DNA from: Prevotella sp.
GTDB taxonomy: Bacteria > Bacteroidota > Bacteroidia > Bacteroidales > Bacteroidaceae
Assembly: GCA_017449025.1 (NCBI GenBank)
Contig: JAFSKJ010000060.1
Coordinates: forward strand, 1 to 46,092
DNA length: 46,092 nucleotides
Reading direction: 5' to 3'
Within the stretch, counting starts at the first letter, position 1. Each line of letters starts with the position of its first letter. Shown here piece after piece: positions 1-8,965 of this stretch. A program made the position numbers and the translations under genes. Under the pieces are notes generated by a model. The model did not search any database. It was not told where the DNA came from and worked only from the letters and a program-made list of their open reading frames with translations.

Positions 1-1827
1 CCTGAATATAAGAAAGATTTACAGGCACAAGGTATCATCTTCCCCAAGCCACAGCCTCCTATCTCATTGGAATATAAGATGGATGCTGATACCAGCAGGC
101 GTTTCTTCTACACGCTGAATGTCCTGTCTGATGATAAGTTCAATCCTCATCTGCATTATGCACGTTACCGTGCAGTAGAATTTCTGAAGCCAGAGTATCG
201 GGCTAAGTATCGCAATGCAGTCCATGTAGGTCAGACGTTGGCTGGCATCTATCGCGTTCACATGGTGAAGCGACTGGAAAGCAGTTTCCATGCTTTCAAG
301 CTCTCGTTGGCAACACTTCTTCGCATCACGAATGATATGCTGAAGATGTTTGCTGAAAACAAAGTGATTATAGCCCCAGAACTGAATGTGAAGGAGTTGC
401 AGGCCAAAGGCATGGAACTTGACCAGATTATTGAACTGGCCATGAAGAAAGGCTACCAGGAAAACGACATTCTGTATAAGTCCGACGATTTCGAGCCGGA
501 TTTCATTGAAATGCTCCGCCATGACAAAGAGGTTCTGGAAGCTCTCAATGCTGACTGGCAACAAGAGCACGACGACCAGAAGTTCGACCTCTTCCGTGAC
601 AGACTGGAGCATGAGTTCTTCGACGAACGTAATGTCTCTGGTAAACTGGTTGTATTCTCCGAAAGTGTTGACACGCTGAACTATCTGAAAGGCAGATTAG
701 AGAACGAATTAGGCAGAACAGACGTTTTGGCAATTACTGCCGACAACCGTGACAAGAAGGCATCCATTATCAAAGAGAATTTCGATGCCAACAGCGAGGT
801 ACAGAAAGACCAGTACAACATCATTCTCACTTCCGATGTATTGGCTGAAGGTGTCAATTTGCATCGTTCCCATATCATTGTCAACTACGATTCTCCATGG
901 AATGCCTCTCGGCTGATGCAGCGTATCGGACGTGTAAATCGTATCGGTTCCGTGGCTGAGTTTATCTATAATTATATGTTCTATCCCTCACCCCAGGGCA
1001 ATGAACAAATCAAACTCTATGAGAACGCGCTTGTCAAGTTACAGGGTTTCCATTCTGCCTTTGGTGAGGATGTGCAGATATACTCTAAGGAAGAAATCGT
1101 CAAGCAGTTCAAGATGTTCGACAGCAACGTGAAGGACTCGATGGACGAGAAACTGGCTTTGATTCGCGAACTGCGAGATATCTATCACAACAACCGCGAA
1201 CTTTACGACAAGGTGAAGCAGTTGCCACTGAAGAGCCGTGTGGCTCGCAACACAGGGCGACATACGGACAAGTCGATCATCTATGTATCGTCCGACGTAA
1301 AGACAGAGTTCTATCTGGCCACCGATAAGACAGTAAAGCCTATCGATTTCTTAGAGGTCATCAAGTATCTGAAGGCCAAGCCTGACGAACAAGCCGCCCC
1401 GTTCCTGCCAGACAGCAAGAATTATGAACATGTGAATCGCGCTTTGGGTAAATACACAAAGGAGTATGTAGAGGCAGCAGACGATTCTTCCATCAATCGT
1501 ACTGATCTCGATAACATCTCGAAGACGGCACTTAACTTCCTGCGCAGGATTACCCAGGCAATCTCTGACAATACAACAAAGGTGCAATGTCATATTCTCA
1601 CCGACTATATCAATAAAGGTATATACACTCAGCTGCCTCGCCGCCTACGTGACCTCTCCAAACCCTACAAGGGTGACAAAGTGCAAATCAAGACAGACGA
1701 GACCAAACTGAAACAGACTTTGACAGAACTCGTTGATGAGTACCAGACAATGAGCAATGAGATGCAAGAAAAGGCGGTGCCCAAAGTGAGCGACCCACAA
1801 ATCATTATTTCCGAAACGTTTATCTAA
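1..1827 (+). CDS. SNF2-type DEAD/DEAH helicase, C-terminal part (5' end outside window)
   Basis: The frame is open from base 1, so this is the 3' part of a longer gene; the 609 visible residues carry the second RecA-like lobe of a superfamily 2 helicase. Visible motifs are KLVVFSES near residue 215, the TSDVLAEGVNL motif V near 277, and the arginine-finger motif VI QRIGRVNRIGS near 307. Motifs I-III must lie upstream. The last 280 residues form a family-specific tail that I do not recognise. A gene for an Eco57I-type adenine methylase follows two genes on in the same operon. This helicase-plus-methylase pairing is known from restriction-like defence systems, for example drmD/drmMI of class 1 DISARM. 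The likely role is DNA translocation in a restriction or anti-phage complex. The in-frame TTG at 67 and ATG at 79 are not credible starts, since upstream sequence stays coding. Family call is firm; system membership is inferred. Confidence 0.85.
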   Translation, partial: PEYKKDLQAQGIIFPKPQPPISLEYKMDADTSRRFFYTLNVLSDDKFNPHLHYARYRAVEFLKPEYRAKYRNAVHVGQTLAGIYRVHMVKRLESSFHAFKLSLATLLRITNDMLKMFAENKVIIAPELNVKELQAKGMELDQIIELAMKKGYQENDILYKSDDFEPDFIEMLRHDKEVLEALNADWQQEHDDQKFDLFRDRLEHEFFDERNVSGKLVVFSESVDTLNYLKGRLENELGRTDVLAITADNRDKKASIIKENFDANSEVQKDQYNIILTSDVLAEGVNLHRSHIIVNYDSPWNASRLMQRIGRVNRIGSVAEFIYNYMFYPSPQGNEQIKLYENALVKLQGFHSAFGEDVQIYSKEEIVKQFKMFDSNVKDSMDEKLALIRELRDIYHNNRELYDKVKQLPLKSRVARNTGRHTDKSIIYVSSDVKTEFYLATDKTVKPIDFLEVIKYLKAKPDEQAAPFLPDSKNYEHVNRALGKYTKEYVEAADDSSINRTDLDNISKTALNFLRRITQAISDNTTKVQCHILTDYINKGIYTQLPRRLRDLSKPYKGDKVQIKTDETKLKQTLTELVDEYQTMSNEMQEKAVPKVSDPQIIISETFI

Positions 1828-1841
1828 AGTTCTTTTACGAC

Positions 1842-2681
1842 ATGACCAAGAAACAAGCATTACAACTATTTGAGGAGCGTAAGGTTCGTACCGTATGGGA
1901 CGACCAGGAAGAGAAGTGGTATTTCTCCATTGTCGATGTGTGCGCAGTGCTAACTGACAGCTCAAATCCAAGAAACTATTGGAAGGTATTGAAACACAGG
2001 CTGTTGAAAGAAGGCAATCAAACGGTTACAAATTGTAACCAGTTGAAGTTGCGAGCAGAAGATGGACGTATGCGCCTTACCGATGTTGCTGATACCGAGC
2101 AGCTTTTCCGCATCATCCAGTCCATCCCTTCGCCCAAGGCAGAGCTGTTCAAGCAGTGGATGGCACAGGTAGCCAGCCAGCGCATTGATCAAATGCAAGA
2201 CCCAGAACTGAGTATTGATCAGGCTATTATCGACTACAAGCGTCTTGGTTATAGCGATGCGTGGATCAACCAACGCATCAAGAGTATTGAAGTACGCAAG
2301 GAACTGACTGACGAATGGAAACGCACAGGCGTTAAGGAAGGCCTGGAGTATGCTTCGCTCACTGACATCATTACCCGCGAATGGAGCGGTTTCACCACTA
2401 AACAGTACAAGCATTTCAAGGGATTGAAGAAAGAAAACCTTCGCGACAATATGACCAATCTTGAGATTGCCCTAAACATTTTGGCAGAAGCCTCAGCCAC
2501 AGAACTCTCTAAGCAGCGCGACCCGAAAGGATTCAACGCCCAAACCCAAGTGGCAAAGGATGGTGGCAGTGTGGCAAAAGCCGCCCGTAACCAACTGGAA
2601 AGCAAATTAGGGCACAGTATCATTTCACAGGCCAAAGCCAGTGACTATTTATTGCCTGAAGAACCTAAAAACGAAGAATAA
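1842..2681 (+). CDS. Bro-N / DinD-like protein
   Basis: This 279-residue protein begins with a Bro-N type domain (about residues 5-110; WYFSIVDVCAVLTDS, YWKVLKHRL, LTDVADTEQLFRIIQSIPSPKAE). The second half (IDYKRLGYSDAWINQRIKSIEVRKELTDEWK, then GLKKENLRDNMTNLE) matches the widespread bacterial Bro-N proteins related to DNA-damage-inducible protein D. Bro-N is a DNA-binding domain of phage antirepressors; the bacterial relatives are common next to restriction and defence genes, but their biochemistry is unclear to me. It starts 14 bp after the helicase stop and ends 13 bp before the methylase start, so all three are very probably co-transcribed. It could be a regulator or a DNA-binding subunit of the cassette. 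The family assignment is good; the role is inferred from position. Confidence 0.85.
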   Translation: MTKKQALQLFEERKVRTVWDDQEEKWYFSIVDVCAVLTDSSNPRNYWKVLKHRLLKEGNQTVTNCNQLKLRAEDGRMRLTDVADTEQLFRIIQSIPSPKAELFKQWMAQVASQRIDQMQDPELSIDQAIIDYKRLGYSDAWINQRIKSIEVRKELTDEWKRTGVKEGLEYASLTDIITREWSGFTTKQYKHFKGLKKENLRDNMTNLEIALNILAEASATELSKQRDPKGFNAQTQVAKDGGSVAKAARNQLESKLGHSIISQAKASDYLLPEEPKNEE

Positions 2682-2694
2682 ATACTATACCGCG

Positions 2695-5600
2695 ATGACT
2701 TATACAAGAGACAACCTCCGACAGATATTCCAACATCCATTCAATGCCAATGAATGGCAGCAGATGTTGCAACACTACTTTCGTGCAAAAGAGTTGAAAG
2801 CCGAGCCAGAGCCTATCAACGGATCATCCGATGACGAGAAAGGCTACTACCTTGGTGTCCTTGACACCACAGATAGTTACCGGATAGGCCTATTTTATTA
2901 TCAGATTAAGCGCGGCAATGTCGCTCGCAAGCGAGTTGGCTTGCGCAACTTAGTACATCAGTTCGTTCATCACACTACAGGCGACTTTGATGCCGCCCTC
3001 GTAGTCTTTAACAGCAACGACTCTGTGTGGCGTCTCTCCTTTATATGCGACATCCAAGGTGAGGCTACTGCCCCCAAACGCTTCAGTTATGTTTTCGGTG
3101 AAAGCGACAACTACTATAATACACCTGTCGGACGTTTCGATGCTTTGCAGCGTAATGGAATCTCGTTTGAGAACATCAAGGATGCTTTCTCAGTGGAACG
3201 TCTGAACAAGGATTTCTTCAATGGCTATAAGGATCGTTACGTGAAGTTCCTCAACCATATCAATGAGGACACCAAGGAGAATCGTGACTATGTGAAGAAA
3301 CTCTTGGGCCGCCTGGTATTCCTTCAGTTTTTGCAGAAAAAGGGCTGGATGGGTGTGCCTGCCAATCAACAAGGCTGGAACGGTGGAGATAAATTCTATT
3401 TGAATCACTTAATTGAGCGTTATGAGGGTAACAACCGCTTGTTGAGCGATGTTCTTGAGCCGCTGTTCTTCGAGACGCTGAATAAACCTCGTAACAATGA
3501 CCTTGCAGACTCACGACTGGGCGAGAATATCAAGATTCCTTATCTCAATGGTGGTCTATTCGATAAGGACACGTTAGACAAGAAAGACATTGATTTCCCC
3601 TATAGCTATTTTAAGGAACTCATGGACTTCTTCGCCATGTATAACTTCACCATTGACGAGAATGACCCAGAGGATTCTGAGATCGGTATCGATCCTGAAA
3701 TGCTTGGTCATATCTTTGAGAACTTGTTGGAGGACAACAAAGACAAAGGCGCATTCTATACTCCCAAGGAGATTGTGCAGTATATGTGTCAACAGAGTAT
3801 TATTCAGTATATAAAGACTCATATGTCTGATAAAGAATGCTATGATTCAATAGAAAAACTTATCAAAGAAGGTGTTGTTGCCCCCGTACTTCAGACAAAA
3901 GATAATGCGACAGAACTTATGAAACTGCTTAAAAATATCAAAGTCTGTGATCCTGCTATCGGTTCTGGAGCATTCCCTATGGGTATTTTGTATGTTTTAT
4001 ACTATGCTATTCATCATTTGCATTCGCATGTTGAGCCTAATGGCAGTTTTGACTCCACACAAGTAAAGCGTGAAATTATCCAAAACAACATTTTTGGTGT
4101 TGATATTGAGCAAGGTGCCGTTGACATTGCACGATTACGTTTTTGGTTAGCATTAGTAGTAGACGCAGGTGAGCCACAACCATTGCCCAATTTGGATTAT
4201 AAGATTACCTGTGGAAATTCTCAATTATGCCGTTATTCTTTAGATATCCCTATTAAAGATGTTTTTGAAGAGTACAACAGGGTCGAGAAAGAGAAAGCCC
4301 ACAAAGAGAACAAAGAATGGAAGGAATTCACATTAGATAGCTATAGAAATCTTGTGATGGATTACACCGAAGAACATTCGGATAAAGATGGCTTAAGGAA
4401 TAAAATTAACGAGATTAAGAATTGTTTCAAAACAACATTGGCTATAGGCGATATAAAGAAACGCCAACTGGCAGAAAGTAAGGTTATCGATTATGAAACT
4501 GTTACGCTATTTGGTAAACGCAAAGCGGATGAAGACCCTGTCGGATACGCTAACGCCAAGGCTGCACTACGCAAACTTAAAGAGAAAGAATCAGAGATTC
4601 TAAACAATAAAAAATATGAGAACTCCTTTGAATGGCGTTTTGAGTATCCTCAATTACTTGATAGTGATGGTAACTTTGTAGGTTTTGACATAGTGATAGC
4701 TAATCCACCATATATAAAGGAAGGTCGTATGTCGAAAGCCTTCTTTGAACCGTATAAGGATTCTCCTTATTACAAGGGTAAAATGGATATATGGTATCTT
4801 TTTGCCTGCAATGGGTTGGACTTGCTAAATAAGAATGGTATCTTGTGCTTTATTGCGACAAATAATTGGGTAACAAGTTTTGGTGCAAGTAAATTGCGAA
4901 ACAAAGTAATAAAAGAGACTCGTATTTCTAATATTGTTGATTTTGGAGCCGTTATGATGTTTGAAAGCGCAAGTATTCAAACTATGATTATGTTATTCCA
5001 AAAAGACAGTGTTACTGACGATTATTCTTTTGATTACCGGAGATTGACAGCATACAAGGCAACAGAAAAAGATGCTGCTGCTATCCTTTCTAAAACAGCC
5101 AAAGAAGCTGAATATTTTTCTCCGACCATCCGACGTGCTAACTTCATTGATAAGAGTATAACCTTTAGCAGAAGTGCTGATATTATTGGGCAAATTGAAA
5201 GTCTGGGAAACAGAATATTCCTACAAAACAAAGAATTAACAAATGGCATACATCCACATTTTGATTTCATAAATAAGAAACTCGCAGAAAAGTATAATTT
5301 AAAAATTGGCGAAGGTGTTTTTGGACTGAATATTTTCGAAGTTGATAATCTTAACCTTACTGAAAAGGAATTACAATTTTTAAAGCCATATTATAATTCT
5401 TCTGATAGTGTTTATAGATATTACTTGGGAAGTACTGATTTACGAATCATTTATACGACTTCTTCTTTCAAAAATCCTAATAGCATGGACAATTATCCTC
5501 ATTTGAAAATGCATTTGGATAAATATCAAAATGTCATCACATCTGACAACAAACCTTATGGTCTTCACAGGTCACGAGTTGAAACATTTTTTAAAGGAGA

Positions 5601-6180
5601 AAAAATCGTTGCCTTACGTAAGTGTGCTGATAGACCATTATTTGCATATGCCAATGGAGAGCATTATATGTCTGCAACATTTTATGTAATTAAAACTGAT
5701 AGAGTTAACATGAAATACCTTACTGGTCTTCTAAACTCTAGATTAATTGAGTTTTGGTTGAAGAACAAAGGCAAGATGCAAGGAGCAAACTACCAGTTGG
5801 ACAAAGAGCCTTTGATGCAGATACCTATTGCAGTTCCAGATAGAGAAACGCAAGAATTGATAGCGAAATTGGTTGATATTATCATATTGTTGAAAAGCAG
5901 TAAACAACGTGCCAGCAATTTGGTGACTAATGATTATCTTGCAAATGAGTTTAGCCACATTATTGATGGATGTGTGTACGAGATATATTTCCCAAATGAG
6001 ATGTCGAGTTTAGGCCTCTCAATTGTACCTCAATTATTAACTCAAACAGAAGGTCATCCCATTGATTTAGAGTCAGTGTGGCAGTTGTATTCTGCAATTG
6101 ACAAATCAGGCATAATTGAATCTATTAAGTCATTATCATTTTCAAAATCAGAAGTGTTAAGAACCATTTCATTATCATAG
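2695..6180 (+). CDS. Eco57I-type class I N6-adenine DNA methyltransferase
   Basis: A 1161-residue protein expected to methylate adenine N6 in a specific DNA site. Visible motifs in order are motif X-like KGAFYTPKEIVQYM, the SAM-binding motif I DPAIGSGAF from D419, IFGVDIEQGAVDIARLR (motif II/III), and the catalytic NPPY at residues 670-673 inside IVIANPPYIKEGRM. The C-terminal 350 residues resemble the target-recognition part (NKGKMQGANYQLDKEPL and following). The N-terminal 300 residues (YQIKRG, DAALVVF) are like those of Type IIG and PglX-type enzymes, but I see no convincing PD-(D/E)XK nuclease, so cleavage may come from a partner. An upstream GTG at 2641 lies inside the preceding gene; the ATG at 2695, 13 bp after its stop, is preferred. 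The downstream AAA gene starts 4 bp after the stop. Composition becomes markedly AT-rich from about 3.8 kb. Confidence 0.9.
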   Translation: MTYTRDNLRQIFQHPFNANEWQQMLQHYFRAKELKAEPEPINGSSDDEKGYYLGVLDTTDSYRIGLFYYQIKRGNVARKRVGLRNLVHQFVHHTTGDFDAALVVFNSNDSVWRLSFICDIQGEATAPKRFSYVFGESDNYYNTPVGRFDALQRNGISFENIKDAFSVERLNKDFFNGYKDRYVKFLNHINEDTKENRDYVKKLLGRLVFLQFLQKKGWMGVPANQQGWNGGDKFYLNHLIERYEGNNRLLSDVLEPLFFETLNKPRNNDLADSRLGENIKIPYLNGGLFDKDTLDKKDIDFPYSYFKELMDFFAMYNFTIDENDPEDSEIGIDPEMLGHIFENLLEDNKDKGAFYTPKEIVQYMCQQSIIQYIKTHMSDKECYDSIEKLIKEGVVAPVLQTKDNATELMKLLKNIKVCDPAIGSGAFPMGILYVLYYAIHHLHSHVEPNGSFDSTQVKREIIQNNIFGVDIEQGAVDIARLRFWLALVVDAGEPQPLPNLDYKITCGNSQLCRYSLDIPIKDVFEEYNRVEKEKAHKENKEWKEFTLDSYRNLVMDYTEEHSDKDGLRNKINEIKNCFKTTLAIGDIKKRQLAESKVIDYETVTLFGKRKADEDPVGYANAKAALRKLKEKESEILNNKKYENSFEWRFEYPQLLDSDGNFVGFDIVIANPPYIKEGRMSKAFFEPYKDSPYYKGKMDIWYLFACNGLDLLNKNGILCFIATNNWVTSFGASKLRNKVIKETRISNIVDFGAVMMFESASIQTMIMLFQKDSVTDDYSFDYRRLTAYKATEKDAAAILSKTAKEAEYFSPTIRRANFIDKSITFSRSADIIGQIESLGNRIFLQNKELTNGIHPHFDFINKKLAEKYNLKIGEGVFGLNIFEVDNLNLTEKELQFLKPYYNSSDSVYRYYLGSTDLRIIYTTSSFKNPNSMDNYPHLKMHLDKYQNVITSDNKPYGLHRSRVETFFKGEKIVALRKCADRPLFAYANGEHYMSATFYVIKTDRVNMKYLTGLLNSRLIEFWLKNKGKMQGANYQLDKEPLMQIPIAVPDRETQELIAKLVDIIILLKSSKQRASNLVTNDYLANEFSHIIDGCVYEIYFPNEMSSLGLSIVPQLLTQTEGHPIDLESVWQLYSAIDKSGIIESIKSLSFSKSEVLRTISLS

Positions 6181-6184
6181 TCCT

Positions 6185-8068
6185 ATGGCAACAATATCAA
6201 AAATTGAAATAGAAGGATTTAAGGCCTTCCCGAAATACTTTTCTTTGGATTTTGGGGACAAAAATCTGTTGATGTATGGTGAAAATGGAAGTGGGAAGTC
6301 TTCCATTTACCATGCATTACATGCATTGCTACAAAGTGTATTTAAAGACGATAAGGGAGCAAAATACTTCAAAGTAGTAGAAGACAGTTCTACTGGAGAA
6401 GGGAGTATACCCAATAATGAAAACCTAATTAATATAAGCCGGACGAATGAAGCAAGAGATGGTTCATTCCGTCCATATGTAAAAATTACTTTAGACAATG
6501 GACATATTTGGGAGTTAGACCGAGGAGGCTTGCAGATAAATGGTGGGGATGATAGCGAAATCAGAATGATGAATAAGGACGCTGTCTTTATTAACCATTC
6601 CTATATTTCTCGTTTCCGTTCTGCAAGGAATTCAGAAGATATTAATTTATGGAGTGTCTTTTATAAAGATATTCTTCCTTTCTATTTGCCAGCAACTAGA
6701 AATCAATTTCTTGCAACAACATTTGATGAAATATACAATGAAAGTAAGTCTAGTCCAACTCCAACAGCAAGTAACAAAAAGTATCAAAGTAAGATAATTA
6801 ATTTCAATTCTGATTTAGAGGCATTAATTAACGACGCAAACCTGAGGATTAGTAATATTTATAATGAGTATCTAAGAAGTGAGGATGAAGATGAATTAGA
6901 GATTAAACTTCAATTTTTTGCAGACGATTCGCCATATAATAACACACACGATTTCTATTATTTGTTTTATGGAAAAAAGAGAAATGGTGTATCTATCCCC
7001 AAAAAACTGTATTTACCAACTATTGGGCTTAATATTAAAGAAGGGGTAAAGGAGATACACAAACCTCAAACGCATTTCAATGAGGCAAAACTCACAGCAA
7101 TAGCACTTGCTGTGAGATTTGCATGCCTACCTAAAAATGTGGGGGAAGGAGCTTTTATGGCATTAGATGATATGCTGATAAGCCTAGACATGAGCAACCG
7201 TATGAAGGTTATAAGTTATCTGCTAAATATTGCTTCTAAAAATTACAAAATATACGTCTTTACGCATGATAGACTTTTTTATCATACTTTTAAACGTATT
7301 ATAGAAACTCAATATAACCCCAAAGTATGGTCATTTGGCGGCTTGTATGTGAATGATGATAAAGAACCCATTACCCCAGAATACAAATCAGACAACAACT
7401 CTAGAATCGATAGTATAAATGAGGCATATTCACTACATGACTATTTCCGCTGTGGAACTCTGTTACGTCAATTATGTGAGCGATGCCTAAAAGAACTATT
7501 ACCAAGTTCGTACAGATCAAAAGAAGATTCCAAAACAAAACTTACTATAGAGAAAAACTTGGATGAGCAAATTTTGTCATTAGAAGATTTCTGCAAACAT
7601 GAGAGAATCGATTTTACACCTTTTATACATCTAAAATCCTATAAAGATTTATTTTTAAATTCGACTGCTCACAATGACATAACATCTCCATTTTATCGCC
7701 GGGAAATAAAGGCATGCAAAAAGGCATTGGAGGAATTATCCAAAATTAATAGATCAAAGGGTATATCTTGTAATAAAGATTTAAGTTTTCAAATTGACTT
7801 GCCTGATGATACTCATACTATTAGATTGAGGCTAAGAGAAGAGAATTTATTGTTACTTGAATATGGTTTGACAAAACGTATTTCATATTACTCAAAATGT
7901 GAAGTGTTAAAGGATATTAGCAAGGCGGGTGAGATTCAAGTGAACGAAGGTTTTGAGTCTTTGTATGAAGCATATAGGTCTATATGTGGAAAATACAATG
8001 TGGAAGTTAAAGGTGATTTGTTGGATATTTTAAAAGATCGAGATGGAGTATTGAGAGATAAGTTGTAA
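6185..8068 (+). CDS. AAA family ATPase (RecF/SMC-like) with helical C-terminal domain
   Basis: A 627-residue ATPase of the RecF/SMC-like type used in many phage-defence systems. The Walker A motif GENGSGKS is at residues 32-39. The Walker B FMALDD ends at D328-D329, and the H-motif VFTHDR has H361. There is no long coiled coil between the two halves. Residues from about 420 on form an all-helical domain (CGTLLRQLCERCLKELL, then LNSTAHNDITSPFYRREIKACKKALEEL) resembling the helical C-termini of other defence ATPases; this is an impression, not a firm domain call. It starts 4 bp after the methylase and is followed after 6 bp by an HNH nuclease gene. An ATPase next to an HNH nuclease recalls Septu (PtuA/PtuB). 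The likely role is sensing or regulating the nuclease. The gene is clearly AT-rich compared with the 5' part of the operon. Confidence 0.85.
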   Translation: MATISKIEIEGFKAFPKYFSLDFGDKNLLMYGENGSGKSSIYHALHALLQSVFKDDKGAKYFKVVEDSSTGEGSIPNNENLINISRTNEARDGSFRPYVKITLDNGHIWELDRGGLQINGGDDSEIRMMNKDAVFINHSYISRFRSARNSEDINLWSVFYKDILPFYLPATRNQFLATTFDEIYNESKSSPTPTASNKKYQSKIINFNSDLEALINDANLRISNIYNEYLRSEDEDELEIKLQFFADDSPYNNTHDFYYLFYGKKRNGVSIPKKLYLPTIGLNIKEGVKEIHKPQTHFNEAKLTAIALAVRFACLPKNVGEGAFMALDDMLISLDMSNRMKVISYLLNIASKNYKIYVFTHDRLFYHTFKRIIETQYNPKVWSFGGLYVNDDKEPITPEYKSDNNSRIDSINEAYSLHDYFRCGTLLRQLCERCLKELLPSSYRSKEDSKTKLTIEKNLDEQILSLEDFCKHERIDFTPFIHLKSYKDLFLNSTAHNDITSPFYRREIKACKKALEELSKINRSKGISCNKDLSFQIDLPDDTHTIRLRLREENLLLLEYGLTKRISYYSKCEVLKDISKAGEIQVNEGFESLYEAYRSICGKYNVEVKGDLLDILKDRDGVLRDKL

Positions 8069-8074
8069 TGATAT

Positions 8075-8965
8075 ATGAGTGTCTGTATTTTTTGCCATAA
8101 GGATTCGTCCTCTTCTAAAAGTGTTGAGCATATTATTCCTGAATCACTTGGGAATAAGGAGCATATTCTTCCCAAAGGATATGTTTGTGATGCTTGTAAC
8201 AACTATTTCTCTATTAAAATTGAAAAAGAGTTGTTGGCTCAGCCATATTTTGTATCAATGCGAAGAAGAAATGATATAAGAACGAAGCATGGACGATTTG
8301 TTAAAGAACCGTTTATATTTCCTTCTATAATGGATATATCACCAGTATCATATAATCCTAAAGAAAAGATAGTTTATATAGAAAATGACAGTGTGGTAAA
8401 TGCTATTATCTCAGGAAAATGTAATAAGGCTATTTCTTTTTTTTATGATGAGCCAGATACTCATAATACGCTTATGTCCCGTTTCCTTACAAAATGTGCT
8501 TATGAATATTTTCTATATAACATGGGCAAAGACAATTATGATTTGTGTATTCAAGAGTATTTAGGAAGAGGTAAAGACTTATTAAAAGAATTAAGAGAGT
8601 ATGCCCGATATGGAATAGGTAAGTATTGGCAATATAATCAACGTAGGATTTATTCAGAAGGAGATTATTACTATAATCAAAATGAGAACATTTGTTATGA
8701 GATCCTGCATGAGATGAAATTGTTCGTAAAAGAACATAAACATTTTCAAAATGGAAATGTAGAAGCAGAAATATATTTTGTGATGGCAATAGCAGGTATA
8801 GAATACGCTATTTGTCTGTCTGATCCTGACATTTCTGGATACAAGAAATGGATAGCAGAGAATAATGACCTTTCACCATTGAAAGATGATGCAGAAAGGT
8901 TGTCATTTAGTATGGCTGATGTAAACCCGATGTTAATAAAGAAAAATGACGATAGAATTCATTGA
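8075..8965 (+). CDS. HNH endonuclease (HNH_5 type)
   Basis: A 296-residue protein with an N-terminal zinc-stabilised HNH domain. It shows CxxC at C4/C7, the catalytic histidine in VEHIIPESLG (H19), and a second CxxC-N at C38/C41/N42 (VCDACNNYFS). This spacing is that of the HNH_5 family (PF14279). The remaining 240 residues are mostly helical and I do not recognise them. The likely activity is metal-dependent cleavage of DNA, or possibly RNA. It lies 6 bp behind the AAA ATPase gene, so the two probably work together as in Septu-like ATPase/HNH pairs, although PtuB proteins as I know them are not typically of the HNH_5 type. The 3' end overlaps the next gene by 20 bp, which suggests translational coupling. 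Confidence 0.85.
   Translation: MSVCIFCHKDSSSSKSVEHIIPESLGNKEHILPKGYVCDACNNYFSIKIEKELLAQPYFVSMRRRNDIRTKHGRFVKEPFIFPSIMDISPVSYNPKEKIVYIENDSVVNAIISGKCNKAISFFYDEPDTHNTLMSRFLTKCAYEYFLYNMGKDNYDLCIQEYLGRGKDLLKELREYARYGIGKYWQYNQRRIYSEGDYYYNQNENICYEILHEMKLFVKEHKHFQNGNVEAEIYFVMAIAGIEYAICLSDPDISGYKKWIAENNDLSPLKDDAERLSFSMADVNPMLIKKNDDRIH

Noticed and set aside
67-1827. Treating TTG at 67 as the true start of the helicase
   Set aside because: The frame stays open to base 1 with protein-like sequence, and the helicase lacks motifs I-III, so the gene continues upstream of the window.
6185-8068. Calling the ATPase PtuA of Septu outright
   Set aside because: The general layout fits, but the HNH partner is of HNH_5 type and the ATPase C-terminus is not one I can match to PtuA, so only similarity is claimed.
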